In this document: positions 42,934 through 50,034 of the stretch, piece by piece
How positions within the stretch are numbered: position 1 is the stretch's first letter
Layout: the number at the start of each line of letters is the position of its first letter
Source: JACVRW01 sp963812415
Lineage (GTDB): Bacteria > Actinomycetota > Thermoleophilia > Solirubrobacterales > Thermoleophilaceae
Assembly: GCA_963812415.1 (NCBI GenBank)
Contig: CAWEVH010000028.1
Coordinates: forward strand, 62,001-126,000
Reading direction: 5' to 3'
Length of the DNA stretch: 64,000 bases
Translations under genes and position numbers: made by a program
Notes under the pieces: model-generated
Database searches by the model: none
The model's input: only the letters and a program-made list of their open reading frames with translations
Told to the model about the DNA's origin: nothing

Positions 42934-44519
42934 ACCGGCATCACACCGTGCTTGCGCCAGGGCCGGTCGACCCGCTTCGTCTCCGCCATCTCGAGTGCCC
43001 GGATCACGGTCGGCCGGGTCTCGCGCGGGTCGATGACGTCGTCGATCATGGCGTTGCCCGCGGCGATGTAGGGGTCGATCGAGCGGCGGATCCCCTCGAT
43101 CATCTCGGCGCGCGTGGCGTCCGGGTCCTCGGACGCCTCGATCTGCTTGCGGAAGATGATGTTGACGGCGCCCTCGGGGCCCATCACGGAGATCTCGGCG
43201 CTCGGCCAGGCCACGATCAGGTCGGGCTCGTAAGCCTTGCCGCACATCACGTAGTAGCCGGCGCCGTAGGCCTTGCGCACGACCACCGTGACCTTCGGGA
43301 CGGTCGCGCGCGCGACGGCGTAGAGCATCTTGGCGCCGTGCCTGATGATCCCCGCCTGCTCGACCTTGGTGCCGACCATGAAGCCCGGCACGTCCATCAG
43401 GAACAGCAGCGGGATGCCGTAGGCGTCGCAGAGGTTGATGAAGCGCGCCGCCTTGTCGGCCGAGTTGTTCTCGAGGATGCCGCCGAGGTGCCTGGGCTGG
43501 TTGGCCACGATGCCCACCGGCCGCCCGCCCATCCGGGCGAGGCAGGTGATGATCGTGCGCGCCCAGCGCGGCTTCAGGTCGAACCAGCGGCCGTCGTCCA
43601 CGATCCGCCGGATGACGTCGTACATGTCGTACGGGTGGCGGGGCGAGTCGGGCAGGACGTCGAGCAGCTCGTCGTCCATGCGCTCGGCGGGGTCGGCGCT
43701 CGCGTGGCGCGGCGGCGGCTGCTCGCAGTTCTGCGGGAAGTAGGCGAGGTAGTCCTTGATCGCCTGGATGCAGTCCTCGTCGGACTCCACCTCGAGGTCC
43801 CCCACCCCCGATACGCGCGTGTGCACGCGCGAGCCGCCGAGCTCCTCCTGCGTCACGTCCTCACCCGTGACCGCTCTGGTCAGGTGCGGCCCGGCAAGGG
43901 CCATCGAGCCGCGCCCCTTGACCATCGGCACGAAGTCGGCGAGGCCGGGGATGTAGGCCGTGCCGGCCGCGCAGGGACCCATCAGGGCCGCGATCTGCGG
44001 CACGACGCCGCTCATCGTGACCTCCTCGCGGAACAGGTGCCCCGAGCCCGCGAACAGCGAGCCCGCCGCCTCCTGGATGCGTGCGCCCGCCGAGTCGAGC
44101 AGCCAGATCAGCGGGATGCGCTTGCCGAGCGCGAGCTCGCGCAGGCGCGCGACCTTCAGCTCGCCGGTCATGCCCATCGAGCCGGCCATGACCGTGAAGT
44201 CGTAGGCGGCCACGGCCACCAGGCGACCGTCGACCTTGCCGTAGCCCGTGATCACGCCGTCGGCGGGCGCCTCCTTGCCCTCCATGGCGCGCTGCGAGAA
44301 GTGCGGGCGGCCATGGATGCCGAGCTCGGTGAACGTCCCCTCGTCGATCAGCAGCGCCAGCCGCTCCCGTGCGGTCAGCTTGTCCTGCTCGTGCTGGCGG
44401 GCGATCCGCTCCTCGCCGCCGCCGAGCTTGGCGCGCTCGCGGCGCTCGTGGAGGTCGTCGACGAGCGAGCGCAGCGAGGGTCGCTCGATGAGGGTGTCTG
44501 GCGCTGCGCGCGTAGTCAT
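42930..44519 (-). CDS. Acyl-CoA carboxylase beta subunit (carboxyltransferase)
   Basis: A 529-residue biotin-dependent carboxyltransferase of the propionyl-/methylcrotonyl-CoA carboxylase type. It has KLTARERLALLIDEGTF, GVITGYGKVDGRLVAVAAYDFTV, the acyl-CoA oxyanion block DSAGARIQEAAGSLFAG, and the carboxybiotin block VRKAYGAGYYVMCGKAYEPD. It transfers CO2 from biotin to an acyl-CoA. The partner alpha subunit (biotin carboxylase plus biotin carrier) is not in the window. Starts at the ATG at 44519, 98 bp from the palindrome at 44618, and leads the operon with BKACE, CoA-transferase and MerR. Confidence 0.92.
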   Translation of the reverse strand: MTTRAAPDTLIERPSLRSLVDDLHERRERAKLGGGEERIARQHEQDKLTARERLALLIDEGTFTELGIHGRPHFSQRAMEGKEAPADGVITGYGKVDGRLVAVAAYDFTVMAGSMGMTGELKVARLRELALGKRIPLIWLLDSAGARIQEAAGSLFAGSGHLFREEVTMSGVVPQIAALMGPCAAGTAYIPGLADFVPMVKGRGSMALAGPHLTRAVTGEDVTQEELGGSRVHTRVSGVGDLEVESDEDCIQAIKDYLAYFPQNCEQPPPRHASADPAERMDDELLDVLPDSPRHPYDMYDVIRRIVDDGRWFDLKPRWARTIITCLARMGGRPVGIVANQPRHLGGILENNSADKAARFINLCDAYGIPLLFLMDVPGFMVGTKVEQAGIIRHGAKMLYAVARATVPKVTVVVRKAYGAGYYVMCGKAYEPDLIVAWPSAEISVMGPEGAVNIIFRKQIEASEDPDATRAEMIEGIRRSIDPYIAAGNAMIDDVIDPRETRPTVIRALEMAETKRVDRPWRKHGVMPV

Positions 44520-44529
44520 CTGTGAGAAA

Positions 44530-44611
44530 CAATCACTGCGCACCCGGCCGAGCCGGGAGCTTGTGCAAGACGCAATCACTGCGCACCCGGCCGAGCCGGG
44601 TGCTTGTGCAA
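44530..44611. repeat. Two 39-bp tandem hairpin repeats
   Basis: Copies at 44530-44568 and 44573-44611 differ by one base and are separated by four bases. Each holds the stem GCACCCGG-CCGAG-CCGGGTGC (one mismatch in the first copy) and ends GCTTGTGCAA. They lie in the leader between the arginase-like gene and the carboxylase start. They may attenuate transcription, act as terminators for the upstream pair, or be REP-like elements. No long T run follows. Confidence 0.75.
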
Positions 44612-44617
44612 CACGAC

Positions 44618-44640
44618 AGTAGGAAGTCCTACTTCCTACT
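44618..44640. promoter_or_regulatory. Palindrome upstream of the carboxylase-BKACE operon
   Basis: AGTAGGAAGT-CCT-ACTTCCTACT is a perfect inverted repeat with 10-bp arms. It overlaps the stop codon of the arginase-like gene and precedes the carboxylase start by about 98 bp. An imperfect copy of the same layout precedes the acyl-CoA dehydrogenase at 51504. It is probably an operator for a dimeric repressor or activator of acyl-CoA metabolism; the protein is unknown. Confidence 0.65.
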
Positions 44641-45472
44641 TTGACCGATCGCCCGCCAGATGGTCAAGCAGGGGCTCCAGCACGTGCATGGCCGTCTCGC
44701 TTGCCGCGATCCGCTCCTGCTCGGGCTCGGGCGCCTCGAACGCGGTGACCTCGAGCCCCACCAGCTCGCAGTCCTCGATCACCGAGTCGAGCAGGTCGTA
44801 GAGCTTGTCCGGATGGAGGCCGCCGGGCGCCGGCACTGCGGCCGGGAAGTGCTCGGGATCGATCACGTCGAGGTCGAGATGCATGAACACGGGCGCGCCG
44901 TCGAGCGCGTTCTTCACGGCCACGAGCGTCTCGACCGTGCTCGCCCCGATCACGGCCGCCGGGCTGCCCTCGAGCAGCTCGCGCTCGCCCGGATCGAGGT
45001 CGCGAATCCCGGCGAGCACCACGCGCTCGGGCGGCACCGTGTCGGTCAGCCCGGCGTCCCACTCGCCGCAGGCGCCCGCCAGGCACATCCCGCCCAGGTA
45101 GCCGCTCCCGGTGGTGTCGGGCGTGTTGTAGTCGCCGTGGGCGTCGAGCCAGAGCAGGCGCGCCTCCGGACGGTTGCGAAGGACCGCCGGCAGCGTGGTC
45201 AGCGAGACGGCGCAGTCGGCGGCCAGGAGCAGCGGGGCGTCGCCGGCGGCCAGCGCGTCGTCGATCTGCCCGCCCGCCTCGAGCAGGCAGCCGCGCGACT
45301 CGCGCAGGTCGTCGTCGAAGCGGGTCTCGCGGACCCCGCCGCCGCTGCCGATGTAGCGCGGCTCGACGTCGAGGACCTCCCCCACGAGCGGCGCGAGCGT
45401 CTCCACGCCGCGCGGGGCGCCCGGGAAGCGGTCCGCCGTGCGGCAGCGCATGGCTATCAGTGAGACGCTCAC
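44636..45472 (-). CDS. Arginase/agmatinase-family hydrolase with a substituted metal ligand
   Basis: A 278-residue ureohydrolase-fold protein. Metal motifs DAHGDYNTP and MHLDLDVIDP and the late LEVTAFEAP match arginase family enzymes. The first motif, normally GGDHS with a manganese-binding histidine, reads AADCAVSL, with Cys in place of His. The family hydrolyses guanidino groups (arginine, agmatine, guanidinobutyrate) or formimino groups. The change makes the metal centre and substrate uncertain. GTG start is two bases after the enoyl-CoA hydratase stop, and its own stop lies in the palindrome before the carboxylase operon. Confidence 0.8.
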   Translation of the reverse strand: MSVSLIAMRCRTADRFPGAPRGVETLAPLVGEVLDVEPRYIGSGGGVRETRFDDDLRESRGCLLEAGGQIDDALAAGDAPLLLAADCAVSLTTLPAVLRNRPEARLLWLDAHGDYNTPDTTGSGYLGGMCLAGACGEWDAGLTDTVPPERVVLAGIRDLDPGERELLEGSPAAVIGASTVETLVAVKNALDGAPVFMHLDLDVIDPEHFPAAVPAPGGLHPDKLYDLLDSVIEDCELVGLEVTAFEAPEPEQERIAASETAMHVLEPLLDHLAGDRSK

Positions 45473-45474
45473 GC

Positions 45475-46260
45475 TCAACGACCGGTCCAGCGCGGCTCGC
45501 GCTTCTCGAAGAACGCCTTCACGCCCTCCTGGATGTCCTCGGTGGTGAACGCGATCGAGAGCTGCGAGCGCAGGAAGTCGAGGGCGTCCTCGAAGGGCAT
45601 GTCGAGCTGCCGGTACATCGCGTCCTTGCCGAGCTTCATCAGCACCGGAGACTTGCCGGCGAGCGAGCGCGCCCACTCGTCGACGGCGCCGTCGAACTCC
45701 TCCGCCGACGCCACGCGGTTGACGATCCCGGCTTCGCGCGCCTCGTCCGCCGAGATCCGCTCTCCCAGCAGCAGCAGCTCGTTCGTCTTCTTGCGCGGCA
45801 CGTTGCGGTAGATCAGCGCCATGATCATGAACGGGAACACGCCCACGTTGATCTCGGGCGTGCCGAAGCTGGCCGTGTCCTTGGCCACGATCAGGTCGCA
45901 GGCCAGCGCCACGCCGAGCGCGCCGGCGAGCACGTGCCCGTTGGCGGCGCAGATGGTGGGCTTGCCGAGCTGCATGATGGTTCTGAACAGGCGCGGGAAG
46001 CGCTCGGTGCCGAAGTGCTTGTGGACGGGCGCGACCTCTCCGGCGAACTGGTCGAGGCTGCCGCCGGAGGAGAAGACCGTCTCGTGCGATGACGTGAGCA
46101 CCACGCAGCGCACGCGCTCGTCGTCGCGCGCGGACTCGAAGGCCTCGATCAGCTCTGAGAGCAGCTCGTTCGAGAGCGCGTTGCGGGTATCGGGCTGGTC
46201 GAGGGTGATGGTGGCGACGCCGTCGTCGCGCACGTCGAGCTTCAGGGTCTCGTAGGGCAC
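45475..46260 (-). CDS. Enoyl-CoA hydratase/isomerase family protein
   Basis: A 261-residue crotonase-fold enzyme with ITLDQPDTRNALSNELL, the oxyanion-hole segments FSSGGSLDQFAG and ANGHVLAGALGVALACDL, and FGTPEINVGVFPFMIM. The Glu in TPEINVG sits where crotonase uses a catalytic glutamate; the other glutamate position (GGxGLA-GGG region) is less clear, so hydratase, isomerase or lyase activity is open. GTG start. It is immediately followed by the arginase-like gene (two-base gap), suggesting one transcript. Confidence 0.87.
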   Translation of the reverse strand: MPYETLKLDVRDDGVATITLDQPDTRNALSNELLSELIEAFESARDDERVRCVVLTSSHETVFSSGGSLDQFAGEVAPVHKHFGTERFPRLFRTIMQLGKPTICAANGHVLAGALGVALACDLIVAKDTASFGTPEINVGVFPFMIMALIYRNVPRKKTNELLLLGERISADEAREAGIVNRVASAEEFDGAVDEWARSLAGKSPVLMKLGKDAMYRQLDMPFEDALDFLRSQLSIAFTTEDIQEGVKAFFEKREPRWTGR

Positions 46261-46304
46261 CCGGCGAGTTGTACTACGACCCGCCGGGCGGCTACGGTCC
46301 TCTC

Positions 46305-46751
46305 ATGTTCAGCGCCATCGTCGTGGGAACCGACGGCTCGGACACGGCCGACCGCGCCGTCAGCCGGGCAGCCGGCCTGGCGCGGCTCTCTGGCGCGCGC
46401 CTCCACATCGTGAGCGCGTACTCGCCGGCGCCCGTGCGCGTGGCCGCCGCCTCGGCGCCGGAGGTCTCCGACTGGGCCATCGGCTCCGACTACAAGGCCG
46501 ACTCCGTGCTCCAGGCGACGATCGCCCGCCTGAGCGGCGAGGGCATCGAGATCGCGCAGCACGCACCCAAGGGCGACCCCGCCGACGGCATCATCGAGGT
46601 GGCCACCCGCGAGCAGGCCGATCTGATCGTGCTCGGCAGCAGGGGCATGCAGGGCGCGCGTCGAATGCTTGGCAGCGTGCCGAACAAGGTCTCCCACCGC
46701 GCCCCCTGCGATCTGATGATCGTAAATACCAACGCTCCGATCCGCGACTGA
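46305..46751 (+). CDS. Universal stress protein (UspA family), first of two tandem copies
   Basis: A 148-residue Usp with the N-terminal IVVGTDGSDTADRAV and the ATP-binding C-terminal motif GSRGMQGARRMLGSVPNKVS (Gly-x2-Gly-x9-Gly-Ser pattern). It likely binds ATP. Its TGA overlaps the next ATG by one base. It shares most of its C-terminal third with the second copy, indicating local duplication. The start at 46305 has good N-terminal alignment with the family; the frame extends 12 codons upstream. Confidence 0.9.
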   Translation: MFSAIVVGTDGSDTADRAVSRAAGLARLSGARLHIVSAYSPAPVRVAAASAPEVSDWAIGSDYKADSVLQATIARLSGEGIEIAQHAPKGDPADGIIEVATREQADLIVLGSRGMQGARRMLGSVPNKVSHRAPCDLMIVNTNAPIRD

Positions 46752-47170
46752 TGTTCACGAGCATCGTCGTCGGCACGAACTGGTCCGGGACGGCGGAGCT
46801 CGCGGTGGCCCGCGCTGTCGAGCTCGCCCGCCTGACCGGCGCGCGCCTGCACGTGGTGAGCGTCGACGAGGGCACCGCCGCACCGGTGAGCGTGACTGGA
46901 GCCGCGGCGGCGGGCAGCCCTCACTTCCAGGCCGACGTCGCACTCGAGCAGACGCTCGAGCGCGTCGGCGGCGAGGGCGTGGAGATCGTGCAGCACACCC
47001 CGAGCGGCGCCGCCGCCGACTCGATCGTGGCGGTCGCGGTCGAGGAGCGGGCCGACCTGATCGTGGTCGGCAGCAAGGGGATGCAGGGAGCCCGGCGCGT
47101 GCTCGGCAGCGTGCCGAACAAGGTCTCCCACCACGCCCCCTGCGACGTGCTGATCGTGAACACGGTCTGA
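46751..47170 (+). CDS. Universal stress protein (UspA family), second tandem copy
   Basis: A 139-residue Usp, paralogous to the gene just upstream: IVVGTNWSGTAELAV at the start and GSKGMQGARRVLGSVPNKVS at the end. The nucleotide loop is intact, so ATP binding is expected. The first acidic residue after VVGT is Asn instead of the usual Asp, which may weaken adenine binding. One-base overlap with the first copy shows the pair is co-translated, possibly forming a heterodimer. Confidence 0.9.
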   Translation: MFTSIVVGTNWSGTAELAVARAVELARLTGARLHVVSVDEGTAAPVSVTGAAAAGSPHFQADVALEQTLERVGGEGVEIVQHTPSGAAADSIVAVAVEERADLIVVGSKGMQGARRVLGSVPNKVSHHAPCDVLIVNTV

Positions 47171-47195
47171 GCACCGGGCCAGCCGCGCCCTCGCG

Positions 47196-47241
47196 GAAGC
47201 CGATCGCTCCGGTCCGGGCCAAGCCCGGCCCCTCGCGCACG
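47196..47241. repeat. Left arm of 46-bp inverted repeat around the ATL gene
   Basis: This 46-bp segment is the reverse complement of 47509-47554 with two mismatches. It ends on the base before the stop codon of the alkyltransferase-like gene. The arm itself holds a small stem CCGGGC-CAA-GCCCGG, so it may also end transcription between the convergent UspA and ATL genes. Confidence 0.85.
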
Positions 47242-47562
47242 TCAGCGCTGCGGCGGCGCCCAGGCCTCGCGCATGTCCACGCGCGCGCCCCTGAAGGGGA
47301 CGCCCTCGCGCTCGAGGAGACGGCGCTGCCGTTCGCCCTTCGCGAGCGAGCCGTCGGCGCGCACCACGCGCTGCCACGGCACCTCCGGATCGTCGCACTC
47401 GCTCAGCACGGCGCCGGCGTAGCGCGGCGCCCCCGGGCAGAGGTCGCCGTAGGTGGTCACGAAGCCCTCGGGGATCGTCCGGACGCGAGCGAGCACCTCG
47501 GCGGCCGTCGTGCGCGAGGGGCCGGGCTCGGCCCGGACCGGAGCGATTGGCTTCTCGTTCAC
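47242..47562 (-). CDS. Alkyltransferase-like protein (ATL, MGMT family without active cysteine)
   Basis: A 106-residue protein of the MGMT C-terminal domain type: LARVRTIPEGFVTTYGDLC with the conserved Tyr and Gly, and DPEVPWQRVVRADGSLAKG. Where O6-methylguanine methyltransferases have PCHRV with the acceptor cysteine, this has PWQRV, so it cannot accept alkyl groups. ATL proteins bind O6-alkylguanine and hand lesions to nucleotide excision repair. GTG start overlaps the SDR-like stop (GTGA). The first 18 codons lie in the right arm of the inverted repeat, so the N-terminal residues before TTAAEVLARV may be repeat-derived. Confidence 0.87.
   Translation of the reverse strand: MNEKPIAPVRAEPGPSRTTAAEVLARVRTIPEGFVTTYGDLCPGAPRYAGAVLSECDDPEVPWQRVVRADGSLAKGERQRRLLEREGVPFRGARVDMREAWAPPQR
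47509..47554. repeat. Right arm of 46-bp inverted repeat around the ATL gene
   Basis: Inverted copy of 47196-47241 (44 of 46 bases match). It lies inside the 5' coding part of the ATL gene, covering about codons 3-18. Together the arms enclose 267 bp that hold the conserved ATL domain. Confidence 0.85.
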
Positions 47563-48200
47563 CCCAGCGAGCGCACGGCCTCGTCGATCGGCGTGTCGCC
47601 CGAGATCAGGTCGAACGTCACGCCGATCGTCTCCGGCGTGTCGAGCACCGCCAGCAAGGTGGCCGCCACGTCGGCCCGTGGCACCGAGCCCGAGCCGATC
47701 TCGAGCCCGGCCAGGATGCGGCCGCTCGGCATGTCGTTGGTCAGCCGTCCGGGCCTGACGGTCGTGTAGTCGAGCCCGCTCTCCTCGAGGCGCCGGTCGG
47801 CGGCCGCCTTGGCGTCGTAGTAGGGCCGCATCTCCTCGGAGACGGCGGCCAGGTTGCCGACGCCGATCGCGCTCACCATCACGTAGCGGCGGATCCCGTT
47901 CGCCTGAGCGGCCTCGATCAGCTTGACCGCGGCGCCCAGGTCGACCGTCTGCTTGCGGGCCGCGCCGCTGCCCGGGCCCGCCCCGGCGGCGAACACCGCC
48001 GCGTCGGCGCCCTCCACGAAGCGCGCGATGTCGTCCTCGGCCTCGAGGTCGCAGAGCACGGGCTCGGCCCCCACCGCCTCGAGGTCGGCGGCGTGGTCGG
48101 GGTTGCGGATCAGCCCGCGAGCGCGGTCACCGCGCTCGGCGAGCAGCCGCAGCAGGTGCAGCGCGATCTGGCCGTGGCCACCGGCGACGACGACATCCAT
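47559..48200 (-). CDS. NAD(P)-binding atypical SDR (YwnB/NmrA-like)
   Basis: A 213-residue protein with an N-terminal nucleotide-binding motif VVVAGGHGQIALHLLRLL, a short Rossmann fold, RYVMVSAIGVGN, a late YYDAKAAADRRLEESGLDYTTVRPGRL and DVAATLLAVLD. The YxxxK pair is present (YDAKAAAD) in the atypical SDR form. These proteins reduce or sense flavin/NADPH-linked compounds; the substrate is unknown. It is followed by the ATL gene with a GTGA overlap and preceded by a 12-bp gap to the histidine kinase gene. Confidence 0.83.
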   Translation of the reverse strand: MDVVVAGGHGQIALHLLRLLAERGDRARGLIRNPDHAADLEAVGAEPVLCDLEAEDDIARFVEGADAAVFAAGAGPGSGAARKQTVDLGAAVKLIEAAQANGIRRYVMVSAIGVGNLAAVSEEMRPYYDAKAAADRRLEESGLDYTTVRPGRLTNDMPSGRILAGLEIGSGSVPRADVAATLLAVLDTPETIGVTFDLISGDTPIDEAVRSLG

Positions 48201-48212
48201 CGTGGCGAGAGG

Positions 48213-49286
48213 CTACCCGGCGAGCGGCAGCCGGAACCGTACCCGTGCGCCGGTCGGCGAATCCGCGAACCAGATCTCCCCACCGTGGGCCTCGACAATC
48301 GCCCGGCAGATGGTGAGCCCGAGGCCGGTCCCCTCCCCCGAAGCTCGTGCGGCGCCGGTCCCTCCGCGGTAGAAGGGCTCGAAGGCACGCTCTCGCTCGC
48401 CGGTGTCGAGCCCGCCTCCCGTGTCCGCGACCTCGACCTCCACGCTCGACCCGTTCGGTTCGGCGAGCACGGTCACGCTGCCGTCGGCCGGCGTGTGCCG
48501 GATCGCGTTCTGGATCAGGTTGAACAGCACGCGCTGGAGCTTCTCGGGGTTCGCGCGGGCGGGCGCGAGCCCATCTGGGACGGCGGCCTCCACCGCCACC
48601 CGCTTCGCAGCGGCCTGCGGGCGCATCGCCTCGACGGTCTCCTCCACGAGCGCGTCGAGGTGCACCTGCGAGAGCGACCACTGGATGTCGCCCGCCTCGA
48701 GGCGCGAGAGCTCGAAGAGGTCCTCGATCAGCGCGGAGAGCGAGCGGATGTGCACCGACATCTGCTCGAGGTAGCGGCGCCGCGTGTCGGGATCGACCAC
48801 GTCGTCGCGGGTCGCCTCGGCGAGCAGTCGCAGCGAGGTGAGCGGCGTGCGCAGGTCGTGCGAGACGGCCGCCACCAGCGCGCGCCGCGCCTCCTCGGCC
48901 GCGTCGCGTTGTGCGATCACGTCGCGCGAGAGGAGCCAGGTCGAGTACGCGGTGAGCCCGCCGGCGAGCACGAGCAGCACCGCCATCACGAGGGCGTCGT
49001 GGGGCGAGATGAACATCAGCGCTGCCACCACGCCGACGCCGAGCGTCACGAGGCCGACCGTGACCGCCACCGCCGAGGCGAACTGGCGCCCGAGGGAGCC
49101 GGTCGCCCTCCGGCGCGCAACCAGCACATGCGCAGCCGCGATCACCAGCGCGCCGACGGCCGCCATGAAAGCCGCCATGAGCAGGCCGTCCCGAGGCGCG
49201 TAGACCAGGGCGAAGGCGACCCCGCCGAGCAGCGAGGCGAGCGCGAGCACCGCGAGCGGCCGCCCGATGCCCGGCTCGATCCTCAC
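48213..49286 (-). CDS. Sensor histidine kinase of a two-component system
   Basis: A 357-residue kinase with four N-terminal hydrophobic segments (VLALASLLGGVAFALVYA onward) and no large extracellular domain, so it probably senses through or within the membrane. The dimerisation box is AAVSHDLRTPLTSLRLLAEA with phospho-acceptor His at about 143. The ATP site is NLIQNAIRHTPADG (N box), VADTGGGLDTGERERAF (G1/F) and GTGLGLTICRAIVEAHGG (G2). GTG start overlaps the response regulator stop (GTGA), so kinase follows regulator in the operon. The stimulus is not visible. Confidence 0.92.
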   Translation of the reverse strand: MRIEPGIGRPLAVLALASLLGGVAFALVYAPRDGLLMAAFMAAVGALVIAAAHVLVARRRATGSLGRQFASAVAVTVGLVTLGVGVVAALMFISPHDALVMAVLLVLAGGLTAYSTWLLSRDVIAQRDAAEEARRALVAAVSHDLRTPLTSLRLLAEATRDDVVDPDTRRRYLEQMSVHIRSLSALIEDLFELSRLEAGDIQWSLSQVHLDALVEETVEAMRPQAAAKRVAVEAAVPDGLAPARANPEKLQRVLFNLIQNAIRHTPADGSVTVLAEPNGSSVEVEVADTGGGLDTGERERAFEPFYRGGTGAARASGEGTGLGLTICRAIVEAHGGEIWFADSPTGARVRFRLPLAG

Positions 49287-49975
49287 GGCTGGAACCGGTA
49301 GCCGACGCCCCAGACGGTCTGCAGCCAGCGCGGGTCCGAGGGGTCCAGCTCGATCTTCGCCCGCAGTCGCCGCACGTGGACGGTGACCGTCGATGTGTCG
49401 GTGTAGAAGCTGTACTGCCAGACGGCGTCCATCAGCTGGTCGCGCGAGAAGGCCTGACCCGGGTGCCGCATCAGGTGCAGCAGCAGCTCGTACTCGCGCA
49501 TCGTGAGCTGCGCCTCCTCCCCGCGAACGATCACCCGGCGGCCGACGGGATCGAGCTCGAGGTCGTCGAACACGATCGGCTCCTCGAGCGCGGGCGAGTG
49601 CTCGACGCGGCGCAGCACCGCGTCGACGCGGGCGACCAGCTCTGCCGGGGAGAAGGGCTTGACGACGTAGTCGTCCGCGCCCAGGCGCAGCCCGATGATC
49701 CGGTCGCTGTGCTCGCCCTTGGCGGTCAGCAGGATCACCGACACCCGCTCGCGCTCGCGCAGCCGCCGCATCACCTCGAGGCCGTCCATCCCGGGGAGCA
49801 TCAAGTCGAGCACCACCAGGTCGGGACTCGCCTCGCCGGCGAGCCGGAGCGCGTCCGGCCCGTCCGCCGCGACGCGCGTGGCGTAGCCGGCCCGCTCGAG
49901 GTAGCGGGACACCACCTCGGTGATCGTGGGTTCGTCGTCGACGACCAATATCGAGCCGCGCGAGCCGTTCTCCAC
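49283..49975 (-). CDS. OmpR/PhoB-family response regulator
   Basis: A 230-residue regulator: receiver domain with acidic pair at 13-14, phospho-acceptor Asp57 in LVVLDLMLPGMDG, Thr in LLTAKGE and Lys106 in DDYVVKPF, followed by a winged-helix DNA-binding domain (QLTMREYELLLHLMRHPGQA, TVTVHVRRLRAKIE, TVWGVGYRF). It is paired with the downstream histidine kinase. GTG start; GGGAGGGG is immediately upstream but very close to the start, so the exact start is slightly uncertain. Direct targets are unknown. Confidence 0.93.
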   Translation of the reverse strand: MENGSRGSILVVDDEPTITEVVSRYLERAGYATRVAADGPDALRLAGEASPDLVVLDLMLPGMDGLEVMRRLRERERVSVILLTAKGEHSDRIIGLRLGADDYVVKPFSPAELVARVDAVLRRVEHSPALEEPIVFDDLELDPVGRRVIVRGEEAQLTMREYELLLHLMRHPGQAFSRDQLMDAVWQYSFYTDTSTVTVHVRRLRAKIELDPSDPRWLQTVWGVGYRFQP

Positions 49976-50034
49976 CCCTCCCAGTCTGGCAGCGGCACGG
50001 CTCGCGGGCGAGCGGTGTAAGGGAGCCGTAACCC

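Noticed and set aside
44530..44611. Possible CRISPR array
   Set aside because: Only two repeat copies with a four-base gap, no spacer-like sequence and no cas gene.
47196..47554. Insertion sequence or transposon defined by the inverted repeats
   Set aside because: No transposase is encoded, the interior holds only the ATL domain, and no target-site duplication was seen beside the arms.
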